From contig JACGWO010000004.1 of NCBI GenBank assembly GCA_034509735.1, forward strand, positions 27,881,395 through 27,945,394: DNA of 64,000 bases. Direction: 5' to 3'. Each line of letters begins with the position of its first letter. The stretch's first letter is position 1. The notes beneath the pieces are model-generated. The model was given only the letters and a program-made list of their open reading frames with translations, had not been told where the DNA came from and did no database searches. Positions 11,847 through 22,356 of the stretch are shown here, piece after piece. The DNA is from Sesamum alatum (Eukaryota; Streptophyta; Magnoliopsida; Lamiales; Pedaliaceae). A program made the translations under genes and the position numbers.

Positions 11847-13926
11847 CGCGATATACATTGATGGTTTTGATTTTCCTATTTTCTACGTCAGCTTCAGCAA
11901 ATGTAACTTGTAAGCCATGCATTGATGGTTTTGATTTTTCTATTTTCTACTTGTGAACCAAATCTAAAGCATTTATAGGGATTTTTACAAGAATAACTCA
12001 CATATTTACCTCTATACTTGAATAGCATATGACGTAAAATATGATTTGAATATGTATGAAACTTGACACCAATTAAATTTTGGTCCTTCAGTCGTCGGAG
12101 TTCGCAAATGTTGCTGGAACAAAGTATGTGCTCCGCACATGCTTTTTTAAATTTGGGGCTTTTGTTCTCAGTGGTAATTTTTGCCAGCGTGAAAGTAAAT
12201 ATTCATCCTGTATATTTTGCACTTTGATGTTTAAGTCCTTTATCTTTCTAAGGTAGTAAAATAGATCCTGTAACTTTATAATTTTTTGTGGTTTTGATTA
12301 GTTAAATTGATCAATGAAAAAAAAAGTCCCAAATTAAGGCAGAGAATTTTTAGAGATGAGAGATAATGGACAGAATCACGAATTTCATTTCTTAAAGAAT
12401 CAAAATGCCAAACACTGATAATTACATGATCACAATTGCAATAGAACCTATGTGTATAAATATAAGTAGGTGTAAATTACTTACATATTCAATAAATTAG
12501 GTGAAAATTAACTGAGACATAATTAAGAGAACAAAAGAGAAGAAGAATCTTAATAGATCTGAAATGGTTAGAAATTAATTATGCTTACATTGTCAAGTAC
12601 AAATTAATTATTCATGCGTGAAAACTAATAGAGCATCAAAATGTAATTGCATGCACATGGATACACTTTATATGTCTTCTGATGTTGTACTCGAATTGGA
12701 GTTCCTCTTAACTTCTCTAAGTTTGTAATGTTTGTGCCCACTAAGTTCTGTAATTATCTTTCATGGATTTTTTTATCATTATTATCAATTATTGCGTTTA
12801 ATGAGTTTATCAAATATTTGATTTATGTGGTAGTTATACTATTTTTTATTTAATTCATATTCCTGACATGCTTATTTCAATTATTTTATGATTGATAATC
12901 TTGGATAGAGAGGTCGGATCTTACAATACTTCTTTCGACGAGTATTCATAGAAAGAAAGTTATAATTATAATTATCACTATCATTTATATTTAATTTTAA
13001 CCATATACCTTTTAAGCAATCGTTCAATAAAATAATTATTTTTTACCAAATATTTTTTCGATCATCTAACTTCTATCTACATAGTTTGATTTTTTTCAAT
13101 TCCCATATATCCTCTTGATTTTTTGGCTTTTTTATTTTTATTTTTTCCCCAATAAAAAGACATTACCTCATTGTTTCTCATATAAATTTATTTATTCTAT
13201 TTTATTTCTTCGTTCTCTTAAAGATATCTAGTTTATGTGATGTCCACTGTATAGAATTAGAAGCCTTTTGAGTTTGAGACTATACGATGTCCATCGTTTC
13301 TCATCTCATTTAATTATATATAGTGCGATTGTTTTTAATTTGTTCAAATTTTTGTCACAACCTCCTTCTAATTCTAATTTTTTTTTTAGTTTTCTCGATG
13401 AATTTAACTTCCTTTAATTTGAATTTTATTTGTTGCCTATTGTATTTTCTACTTTTTCATGCTTAATTTTTTAGCATGTTATTCCAAACAACTTATGACA
13501 AACCCATCTATTTTTGTATATGTGTTTTCAAGTAATTTCACATAAGTCTTTTGAGTTTGAGATTGCGAGTTAATATTTCAATCTATGTGTGAAACAATAG
13601 CATAAGGGGCAGTAAAGATTTGGACCAGAAGTAGCAAAGAGTAAACAAAAAAATAAATTTTTACTATATAATTATGATATTAGAATAAGAAAAATAAAAA
13701 TATTTTATTAAATAGTTGAACAGAAGAAGTACAATCAATATTGAAAAGTCTCAACAAAATAAAAAATAATAATTCAATATTTTTCTTCTACATAATAATT
13801 TAAATAATTACTTGCATGCACAAATAAAATATAAATCTGATTCATTTTTTATTGTAGCAAAGAGTAAACAACAAAAGAAATTTTTACTACATAATTTAGA
13901 CATGAAAACAAAAAAAATACAAATAT
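11691..13926. other. AT-rich non-coding stretch 5' of the Helitron gene
   Basis: No coding exon is recognisable. It holds a TA/TG microsatellite at 11813-11850, a near-duplicate phrase (GATGGTTTTGATTTT, once near 11860 and once near 11920) and runs of A/T. The Helitron promoter and its 5' terminus could be here, but I did not find a convincing terminus. Confidence 0.4.
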
Positions 13927-13935
13927 TTTATTAAA

Positions 13936-14743
13936 GGGTAAACATCATTTTTGGTCCCTAAATTATGCCACTTATTCACTTTTGGTCCCTCATACATCCT
14001 ACTCATCAGATTTGGTCCCTCCATTAACTTTTTTGTTAAAACTAACGGACTTTAAAATTAAAAAAATTAAAAAAAAAATACCAATTTTGTGACCAATATG
14101 GTTTGAACTTGGGTTACATTTTTAACAAAACCAACCTACTACCACTAGACCAAGTCTATAACTTAAAAGTTTATTAACCCGAAATTATATTTATTTCACT
14201 TCTCTGTAGTAGCCCCAAGTTTATTTTTTTTTTATTTTTATTTTTAAGTCCCTCAAATTTTTCAAAACGTTTCTAAAGTCCAGTATTAGCCCTAAACAAC
14301 ATTGAATACAAAAATCATAAAAATTCCACAAGACTAATTCGCAAAAACTCAACAAAAGTACATAAGTCATTCATTAAATACATAAAAATAGTCTGCTTCT
14401 GAAATCGCCGGCACAGTAGAGAAAGGGTTTTGAGCCTTTATGTGATTTGAAGTGGCTAATTTGGGGATATAACACATACTTCAGAGGGAAAGATAATGAC
14501 TAATTTTCGGGTTAGTAAAGACTTAATTCATAGACTTGGCCCAGTGGTAGTAGGTTAGTTTTGTTAAAATGTGACCCAAGTTCAAACCCTATTGGTCACA
14601 AATTCTTTTTTTTTTTTTAAATTTTAAAGTCCATTAATTTTAACAGAAAAGTTAACGGACGGACCAAATATGATGAGTAGGATACATGAGGAACCAAAAG
14701 TGGATAAGTGATATAGTTTAGGGATCAAAAATGATGTTTATCC
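13936..14743. mobile_element. Non-autonomous TIR element, MULE-type 9-bp target duplication
   Basis: Both ends match in inverted order: left GGGTAAACATCATTTTTGGT, right ending GATGTTTATCC. Flanks are TTTATTAAA (13927-13935) and GTTATTAAA (14744-14752), eight of nine bases alike, a length typical of Mutator-like elements. The arms are more than 200 bp long and read through AT-rich DNA with phrases such as CTTTTGGTCCCT. Each arm contains a tRNA-like A-box/B-box pair (reported as a finding). About 808 bp, no coding sequence. Confidence 0.75.
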
Positions 14744-14755
14744 GTTATTAAATAT

Positions 14756-15060
14756 ATGTACTTACTGGTCTAAAAGTGGAAGATTGCAAATTTGAAGGAA
14801 AATAGCCAATTCGCAGCTGATTTCAATTTCGAAATAACATATAATGAATTTGCAGCCGATTCTAATTCCAATTACATAAAATGGATTTGTGGCTATTTCC
14901 ATTTTCACATTACGTTAAGAACTTTGTGGCTTATTTCACTTTCCAATTATTTAAAATTATATGGTTAAAATAGGAATATTTATTATAATAATAAAAAATC
15001 AAAATTATAGGTCGAATTTTGATCAAAATTGAAGGATTTAGTCAAAAGACTTCCTTCAAA
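14756..15060 (+). repeat. Direct repeat, copy 1
   Basis: This sequence (from GTACTTACTGGTCTAAAAG to TTTAGTCAAAAGACTTCCTT) is repeated at 16297-16590 with moderate divergence. It contains internal near-repeats (ACATATAATGAATTTGCAG, ACATAAAATGGATTTGTGG) but no coding sequence. It may be two remnants of one element or an ancient segmental duplication. Confidence 0.75.
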
Positions 15061-15691
15061 ATTATATTTTGTTAAAATTAATTTTTTTTGTTAGTTTTTA
15101 TTATATTTATATCTAATAATGAATTTTTTTTTTTTATATATGTACTTCTCAATAGTAATTAGTTACTTGAAGTTCTGTAATATTTTTTTAATAGAAAATT
15201 ATGTTATATAGTAGCATCGCATAATAAGATATAATATTGATATGCAATTTTGTTACATAGATATTAGTATAGAAATTTTTTTTTATTAAAATAATTTATG
15301 TTCCATCCGACGATTAGAAAAGTCGATAATAAACAATTAATGAAAATTTAAGTTTATTTTTGGAAAATTTTCCTATAAAGATGAATATTACTTTTTAATT
15401 TTATATGTAGGAATAAAACTTATATTTATCTATATCTCTTTATATATATTCTTCTAACTTAAACTTTATTAATACTAATGCATTATATAAAATATTTCTT
15501 TATTTAACTTTTCTGAAATTTAAAATATTTATAAAATATAAATTTAATTATAATTTAGAAATATAATTAAATTATAATTTTATTAATTACATATATCATA
15601 TACCTTTTATGATGCTTTATAGTCCGTGGCAGAGTATTTCACTATAATTACATTTTTAGATTAATAATAAAACTTTGCAATTAAAAGTGCC

Positions 15692-16296
15692 ATGCATGTT
15701 AAAAGAAATAAATTTCTATGTTTTTTCTCATTTGTATTTGCAACATATGTTTACATATGTAGTATGAGAATAATCAATTACACAAAAAGCAAAATAAATA
15801 CGGGTTTAATCTTCTTTTTTTTAAAATCTATAATTAACACAAAAAATTACATGTACATGAAGTGCAATACAAAATAAGATAATAAAATATTAAAACATTC
15901 AACCAATACAAAATTTCATACTTGCTTGAGTAATTTCAACAAATATTTTGTTTCTTGTGGAATTGAAAATCCTATTAACACAGAAAAATCACATATACAT
16001 GAACTATAAAAAATAAATTAAGATAATAAAAATTATTAAAAATCAAGCAAAAGAAAATTTTTCATACCTGCTTGAGTACTCGTAATCATCTTTTTTTTTT
16101 TGTTAAATATATAATTAATACATAAAAATTACATAGAGATAAATTATAAAACAAAATAAAATAATAAAAGAAATTAAAAGGCAAACAAAAGCAAAAATCA
16201 CATACTTGCTTGATCAATGTGTGCAAAGAATGTAGAACAATTACATATGACAAATGAATGTGTCTTCTCTCCATGCATCCATATATAATATTTTAT
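15692..16296. repeat. Three tandem repeat units of about 140 bp
   Basis: The anchor CATACTTGCTTGA occurs at 15917-15929, 16063-16075 (CATACCTGCTTGA) and 16201-16213, i.e. 146 and 138 bp apart, with alignable A-rich sequence between (ATTAACACA..AAATTACAT..ATGAA..AAAATAA). On the minus strand each anchor reads TCAAGCAGGTATG or TCAAGCAAGTATG, close to a splice donor, so duplicated leader exons of the Helitron are possible. No protein-coding content is visible. Confidence 0.6.
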
Positions 16297-16590
16297 GTGT
16301 ACTTACTATTTAAGAGTGGAAGGCTGCAAATTTAAAGGATCAATTTCTAAATAACATATAATAAATTTGCAGCTGATTCAAATTCCAATTACATAAAAAG
16401 GATTTGCTGCTATTTTGATTTTCAATTTACGTATAACAAATTCACTTTCCAATTAATTAAAATTATATGGTAAAAAAGGTTAGTTATTAACTTTCCATAC
16501 TTAAATTAGTTATAATTAAAAAAAATCAAAATTTTAGGAAAATATAATTTTGGTCAAAATTGAAGGATTTAGTCAAAAGACTTCTTTCAA
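16297..16590 (+). repeat. Direct repeat, copy 2
   Basis: Counterpart of 14756-15060, ending with the same GGATTTAGTCAAAAGACTTC phrase, followed by an AT microsatellite. Non-coding. Confidence 0.75.
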
Positions 16591-16616
16591 ATATATATAT
16601 ATATATACACACTAAT

Positions 16617-16683
16617 AGATTAGAGTATAGATATAGATGAGCAAGAAATTACGTCAAGCCTTCATTATTAACATTTTTGCCTT
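16617..16683 (+). repeat. 67-bp direct repeat, upstream copy
   Basis: Positions 16617-16683 and 20723-20789 are the same 67-bp sequence with one mismatch (A at 16629, G at 20735). They bracket the right Helitron-like series and the GC-rich element. The downstream copy is directly attached to the SCP2 upstream region. Confidence 0.9.
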
Positions 16684-17542
16684 AAATAATAATGCCCAGG
16701 AAGAGGTTTCTTACGTTTTTTAAACAGATGAGCAATAATATAATTTTTATCGCCTGATTTTTCTACAATTAAAAAAAAAAAGTGCAAAATGGATCATTTC
16801 AGACCCTTGATTAAAAATAACAAATCCCAGGGAGGTTTTTGTAATCTTTATTGTAATTTTTAAAATAACGAGAGGATATCCATAATTATACCGAATTTCA
16901 AGGAAAATCATTATAATTCACCCTAATTAATATGCAGGGGTGGAGAGAGAGAGAATGAGGGTCAAAGAAGAAGGAGAAAAAACAAAACAAGACTTAAATA
17001 TAATAAGAAAAAAGTGACCTCAATTCCTTACCCTTTTCATGTGAATGAATTTTTTTTTCTCCTTTTACTATATAAAGGTATAAAATCAAAGAAGACATAT
17101 TTCAATTGAATATATTTCCACTGGTCAAAAATTAAAAATTATAAAAAGTCAAAGAAAAGAAATGAATACCAACAGATTTTAGGTGAACATTGGGTAGGGC
17201 GAAGGTTCGACAGTCAACAGCAAATAATTTTGGAAAATAAGATCATCTTAAGTAAGATTGGAGGAATGAAGAGTTACATTCGTATTTAAAATTATATTTT
17301 TCCACAATCAAGAAGTTGTGTGGTTGAGGTAACTTCAAGTTAGTTTGAGAATGAAAGTGAACGATAGTGGAAAATCTTACCTGAGATGTAGAAGTTGTGT
17401 TGCTCAAGTAACTCTTATAACGTGGGTGAAGAAAAATACATAAAGATTATTTGTGGTATTTCAAAAATTGGTATAACAATGCCACAAATTATTAATTTGT
17501 GAGTGAAAAGTCTATTATGTATTTCGTTTCTTTTTTTTATCA

Positions 17543-18815
17543 CTAGCTGTCATGGCACAACATCCCTACCGACATATAATAAATAATATTTCATAATTAA
17601 AAATATATTATAAATAAGAATAAAATACAAAAATCCTCGCATCATATTTAACAAAAGAAGATATAAATAAATAAACAACTCAGGGGTATAAAAGACACAA
17701 ATATTAGTATCGCGGTGTTACAAACTGTCGTTTATGAGTGAAAAAATACCTTCTTTTTTATAGGGCAAATGTCAGATTTGGTTCCTTAAGTTTTCGTTAA
17801 GAATCACTTTAGTCCCTCAAGTTCATTTTTTGACATCAGCATCCCTGAACTTTGGTATTTGTCCCAATTTGGTCCCTCTGACCATTTTTCGGCGAAAATA
17901 TGGTCGGATTTTGATTTTTTGGAGGGTAAAATGGCAAATTAAATTTGATTTTTTCACTTTAGTCCCATAAGTTTGTAAAATGATCAAAATAGTCCTTTTT
18001 TTAGCCAAGAAATCATTTTTTTTATATTTTTATATGCTGAAAATACTGTAATTATATTGTATGAATAATTAAAATTTTAAAATCTTGTAAATACAATAAT
18101 AATATATTGTGTAACTTAAAACAAAATAGTCTCTCTTTTTTTTCCGAAGTTACAATAAAAATTAAATTATGAATAAATTTTACAGAACTTATATAATTTG
18201 AAAATATAATAAAAAAAATTTAGTTAGTAATTTTTAATCTTAGGAATTAAATAAGTCTAAGAAAATAAATTTTAATAATGTTATGAAATATTAACAGTTG
18301 GGGTTTTGAACAAAAAGTTGGTGGGATGTACTTGTTAACTAGATTATTTGGTGGATTTCATATATAAGTTTTATAAAATAAATTCATAATTTTGATGTTT
18401 TTTAACTACTGAAAATGAGAAGGAAAAAAAAAAGAGATCGCTTATTTTAAATTAAGCAATATGTTATTATTATGTTCACAAGAGTTCAAAGTTTTGATTA
18501 TTCACATAAGATAATTACATCATATTAAACATACAAAAATATAAAAGAGTTATTTTTTTACTTTAAAAAAGGACTAATGTGATAAATTTATAAACTTAGG
18601 GGACTAAAGTGAAAATCAAACTTAGATTGACCATTTTACCCTCTAAAAAATCAAAATCCGATCACATTTTTCCCAAAAAACAGTCAGAAGGACCAAACTG
18701 AGACAAAACCTAATTTTTTAAGATGCTAAAGTCAATAAATGAACTTGAGGGACTAAAGTGATTATAAATGAAAACTTAAGGGACCAAATGTAGCATTTAC
18801 CCTTTTTTATATTAA
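17543..18815 (-). mobile_element. Helitron-like unit C' with inserted MULE-type element
   Basis: Minus-strand order is the same as unit C: TTAATATAAAAAA at the 5' side (18815), CACTCATAAACGACAG, and CTAG at plus-strand 17543-17546 preceded by TGCCATGACAG. The unit is expanded by the element at 17763-18802, which sits in its 5' terminal AT run. Confidence 0.5.
17763..18802. mobile_element. Non-autonomous MULE-like element with clean empty site
   Basis: The ends are inverted repeats of roughly 235 bp: left GGGCAAATGTCAGATTTGGT, right inverted GGGTAAATGCTACATTTGGT. A perfect 9-bp target duplication TTTTTTATA flanks it (17754-17762 and 18803-18811). The paralogous site at 1254-1262 has TTTTTTATA once, followed by the same TTAACTAG, so the pre-insertion site is visible in this window. 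1040 bp, no coding sequence; arms carry repeated phrases such as TTTAGTCCCTCAAGTTCATT. Nine-base duplications point to the Mutator superfamily. Confidence 0.9.
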
Positions 18816-19576
18816 CTAGTCATTGTGTGCACATAATAAATAATACTTCATATTTTAAATTGATACGGGTAAGAGACAGCCTCAATAGTTGACGAAAGGA
18901 TAACCTACAAGGGGAGTTAGAGAGAGGGTACGAAGGGACCGTCCAAGATAGGATTCCGACACATAAAGTACGAAGGACAAAATACAAGGGAGAGATGATG
19001 GAGTTCCGAGAAACATACACGGTTAAGATTTGATACAAAGAACAATCAGTAGTTCATACGAAATCTATACAGGATCGTGACAGCACGGATCTCGGCAACA
19101 AATTCCAAGAAAGATATGCGATTAAAATTTGATGGGAAGAACAATCAGTAGCTCGTACGAAATCTATGTAGGATTGCGGCAACACGGATCTCGGTAGCAA
19201 GTTTCAAGAAAGATTTACGGTTAAGATTTGATACAAGAGATGCTCATCTTTCATCTATAAATTCCATCCGGAGAATGAAGAGGACACAAAGAAAAAAAGA
19301 GGGAGTATAGGAAGAAGAGTGATAGAAGCTAGAATTTGGTCCCTAAAGTCGCTTTAATCCTCTTATCATAGTCTATCCTAAATTATTCGTTTTACGCTAC
19401 ATCAAAAATATATTTTAAATAAAAATAATATATATAAATCAACTCATCACATTTCAAAATAAAATAAAAACAAAACCAAATTTATGAATCTTATAGAAAA
19501 ATTTAAAAAAAAAAAAAGAATATTAGTAGTATCACAAATTATGGTTTGAGTGAAAATCCCTTTTCTTTTTGTATTG
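18816..19576 (-). mobile_element. Helitron-like unit B'
   Basis: Counterpart of unit B (1267-2067). The minus-strand 5' side reads AATACAAAAAGAAAAGGG and TTTTCACTCAAACC; the 3' side ends CTAG at plus-strand 18816-18819. The terminal TC is lost where the next element begins. About 761 bp. Confidence 0.5.
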
Positions 19577-20722
19577 GGAAAAATGTATGCTACCCCCCTG
19601 TGATATAGGATATGTACAATATACCCCCCTATGAAAAAAAATACCAAATTACCTCCTTGTGTTTTTAAAAAATAATCAATTTACCCCCTTAAAGGGAGTG
19701 GTGCAATACACTCGCCCCTCCTGCAAGTGGGCAAGGTTTTATGAATAAAATATTATTTTTTACATAATATATTATATATAAAATTTATTTAATATTTATA
19801 ATATATAAATCTTAATTAAAAAGTAAAAATATACTATTTTATATAATATAAAATATTTTTAACAATTAATAATTTTTAATTATTGAAAAAACCCAAAACA
19901 AAAAAAAAGAAAAAAGAAAAACAACTCCCATCCCTGCCCGCCATCGCCGCCCAATCACCTTCCTCCTCCAATCCCATCGCCTCCCTATCGTCGCGCCACC
20001 ACGCCATCCCAGCCCCGTCGCCCGTCGTCGCCACCCCTTTCTCAACTCCAAACCCTTCAGCGCCGCCCCCAAAACCTGTCGCCGCCCCCCAGACCCCCGT
20101 CGTCGCCACCCAACCTTCAAAACCAGTAGCCGACCCCCTTCCTCAACTCCAGATCCTTCAGCGTCGCCACCCCCAAATCTAGTCACCGCCCCCCAAAACC
20201 CCCGCCGTCGCCACCCAACCCTCAAAATTAGTCGCGGCGGCCCCGTCAAAACCCCAGTCTCCTCGCGTCGCGGCTACTCCCCCCTTCCCCCGCCCCTTTC
20301 GCCGGCTGCCGTGCCCAAACGACGTCTCCCCATCTCGATCGCTGCGCCCAAACCCCCTCCCCCAACTCGTCGTCGCCGCCCTTTTCTCTCTTTGTATATA
20401 TACATATATATTTATATATATAATTGTCATTATATATATAAATATATTATACATATAATATATTCTTAAATTATATTTGCATAAATATATAAGTAAATTT
20501 ACAATTTTACATATTGACCGTTGATTTGAACTAAGTAAGATTTAAGCCATTGATCTACTAATTAAATTTGAACCTTTGATTCAAATCAGATTCAACGATT
20601 TTTGAATTATTAAAATTTAAAAAAATAAAAATTAAGTAAAAAGCGCGTGCACTACATGAAATTGCGTAAGAGAGTAATTTGCTCTATTTTCACAAACACA
20701 GGGAGATAATTTAGTATTTATT
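19577..20722. mobile_element. Truncated inverted-repeat element with GC-rich centre
   Basis: The left arm reads CTCCTTGTGTTTTTAAAA then ATCAATTTACCCCCTTAAAG; the right arm inverted reads CTCCCTGTGTTTGTGAAAAT then AGAGCAAATTACTCTCTTAC. About 65 bp of left terminal sequence has no partner on the right, so the right end is cut off exactly where the 67-bp repeat starts. The middle (19915-20390) is strongly C-rich on the plus strand with degenerate tandem repeats of GTCGTCGCCACCC phrases. Open frames there come from composition, not from a recognisable protein. Confidence 0.65.
20020..20235 (+). repeat. GC-rich degenerate minisatellite
   Basis: Units beginning CCGTCGTCGCCACCC recur near 20023, 20097 and (as CCGCCGTCGCCACCC) 20203, with CTCAACTCCA, CCTTCAGCG and CGCCCCCCA phrases between. 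The spacing is irregular (about 75 and 105 bp). It lies in the centre of the inverted-repeat element at 19577-20722. Confidence 0.65.
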
Positions 20723-20789
20723 AGATTAGAGTATGGATATAGATGAGCAAGAAATTACGTCAAGCCTTCATTATTAACATTTTTGCCTT
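20723..20789 (+). repeat. 67-bp direct repeat, SCP2-proximal copy
   Basis: Second copy of 16617-16683. It ends 222 bp upstream of the SCP2 start codon, so it is probably native upstream DNA of that gene. Confidence 0.9.
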
Positions 20790-21011
20790 GAGTTGCGTGT
20801 TGTGCCGGTGGCAGTACTACTCCGTCCACCTCCATACCGAACGCCCACGCCACCCTATCCATTACCACCATTTAAAGCCCATCAACATTCATTCACAATT
20901 CACCAAACTTTTTGCCCTTTCTCGATTTATTAGTTCGATTATACTCTCTCTTTCGTGAATTAAAGAAGCCCACCCGGTGGATTCCAGCGTGCGATCACTG
21001 GGATATCAGGC

Positions 21012-22356
21012 ATGGCGAGCTCTACTCAGCTGAAGTCAGATGCGATCATGGAGCAGATGAAGCTCCATATGTCCACCGATGCCGGGAAACAGCTTACGAA
21101 GAAAATTGGACTCGTTTATCAAATCAATATTGCTCCTAAGGTTTGGTTTTGACTCTGATGAGTGATTATTTCGGCGTGTTTGATGTTGAGTTAACAGGTT
21201 TAGTTGTGTAATTTTAGGGTTTTCTTTTTTTTTTTTTTATTATTATATGATATTCTTTTCTCAATTGGCAGAAAATTGGATTTAATGAGAAGTGTTTTGT
21301 GGTTGATTTGAAGAAAGGAGAGGTTAAAGAAGGTTAGGTTTATTTCTTGACTCTGATCAATTTTATTTTCGTTGCTGCAATGAAATGATTGATTTCGTTT
21401 GTGAATATAGTGGATTAATACTTCGTTACACTAGATTCTGGTTGCAACTGTGTGAGAAAATGCAGTTCTATGTCATCTTAACCATGTTCACAGGCGATTG
21501 AATAAATTTATGCTGTAAAGATGGAGACCCTGTTTGAAGCAGCAGACAGTTAGTGATTATGATTGTTAGAAATCAATTATCAGATAAACAAAATGTTGAG
21601 GATTTATTGCTGCAGATTATTAGTTAACTGAACTATTATTGAATGTGTGAGTTCTTATAAGGCAGCATGCGGTGGCAGACACAAGATTTGAAGCTGAGGA
21701 TGGGCCATAGGTGGAGTTTCTAGTACTGTTAATTGAATCTTTAATCATAGAAATATGTCAAGATGTGTTGATGTAGATATCAATATTACGAATATATGTG
21801 GTATAGTTACGTGACTAACATGTTTTTGGTCAATCTAATGAAATAGTTCATGTAATGTCAAAATCAAATATTGTTTCATTTCAGAGACTTCTTGTGTGGG
21901 TTGCCCCTAATCTGCCTCCGTAAGTAACCAGAATATTGGAAAGATCAATCCAGAATCTGAAAATAACTAGACCTGCTCATTGATTGTCGATGAAGTTGTC
22001 TGAAATTATGATTGAGTATGAAGAGTAAGAATTTACTTCAAATCTGCTGTTATTTAAAAGTTTGATTTGGATTGAACGTCTAATCCCATAGGGAAGTATG
22101 AAGACGGGAAGCCGGATGCAACTTTCTCATTCACTGATGACGATTTTGTTAAGATTTCTAGTGGGAAGATGAACCCTCAAATTGCTTTCATGAGGTGCCC
22201 TGTTGTTCCAACTCATCAATATCTGTAATTTGTTTTATTTGAACCAAGTTCAACCGATGTTTGAATAAATGCAGGGGTGCAATGAAGATCAAGGGTAGTA
22301 TTAGTGCAGCACAGAAATTTACTCCAGACATTTTCCCCAAGCCGTCAAAGATGTGA
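21012..22356 (+). CDS. SCP2: Sterol carrier protein 2 (peroxisomal lipid-transfer protein)
   Basis: Four exons with GT-AG borders: 21012-21140, 21272-21332, 22092-22194 and 22275-22356, 375 nt in total, giving 124 residues. The protein matches plant SCP2 along its length: N-terminal helix MASSTQLKSDAIMEQMKLHM, a GLVYQINIAPKKIG strand, and the core around DATFSFTDDDFVKI, GKMNPQIAFMRGAMKIKGSI. SCP2 is a small hydrophobic-pocket protein that binds and moves sterols and acyl lipids. It ends in SKM, an accepted variant of the peroxisomal targeting signal type 1 (SKL in the Arabidopsis protein). Length equals the family norm. The start is the first ATG in a good CATGGCG context. Transposon DNA begins only about 220 bp upstream, so the promoter may have been disturbed. 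Confidence 0.95.

Larger units (their letters stand above)
16690..19576 (-). repeat. Right copy of the Helitron-like unit series
   Basis: Aligns with 191-2067. It contains unit C' (17543-18815, interrupted by a 1040-bp element) and unit B' (18816-19576). At 19576 it ends a few bases short of the TC found in the left copy and runs straight into a different element beginning GGGAAAAATGTATGCTA. No coding sequence. Confidence 0.85.

Noticed and set aside
14537..14590. A functional tRNA gene in the TIR element
   Set aside because: A and B boxes are present, but the flanking sequence does not form acceptor and anticodon stems of a tRNA.
19883..20182. Pro/Ala-rich open frame on the plus strand, and long Gly/Arg-rich frames on the minus strand
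   Set aside because: They lie in the GC-rich tandem repeats at the centre of an inverted-repeat element. Stop codons are rare there because of base composition, and no family is recognised.
20743..21139. Plus-strand frames overlapping the SCP2 first exon
   Set aside because: They run through the 67-bp repeat and leader in another frame than SCP2.
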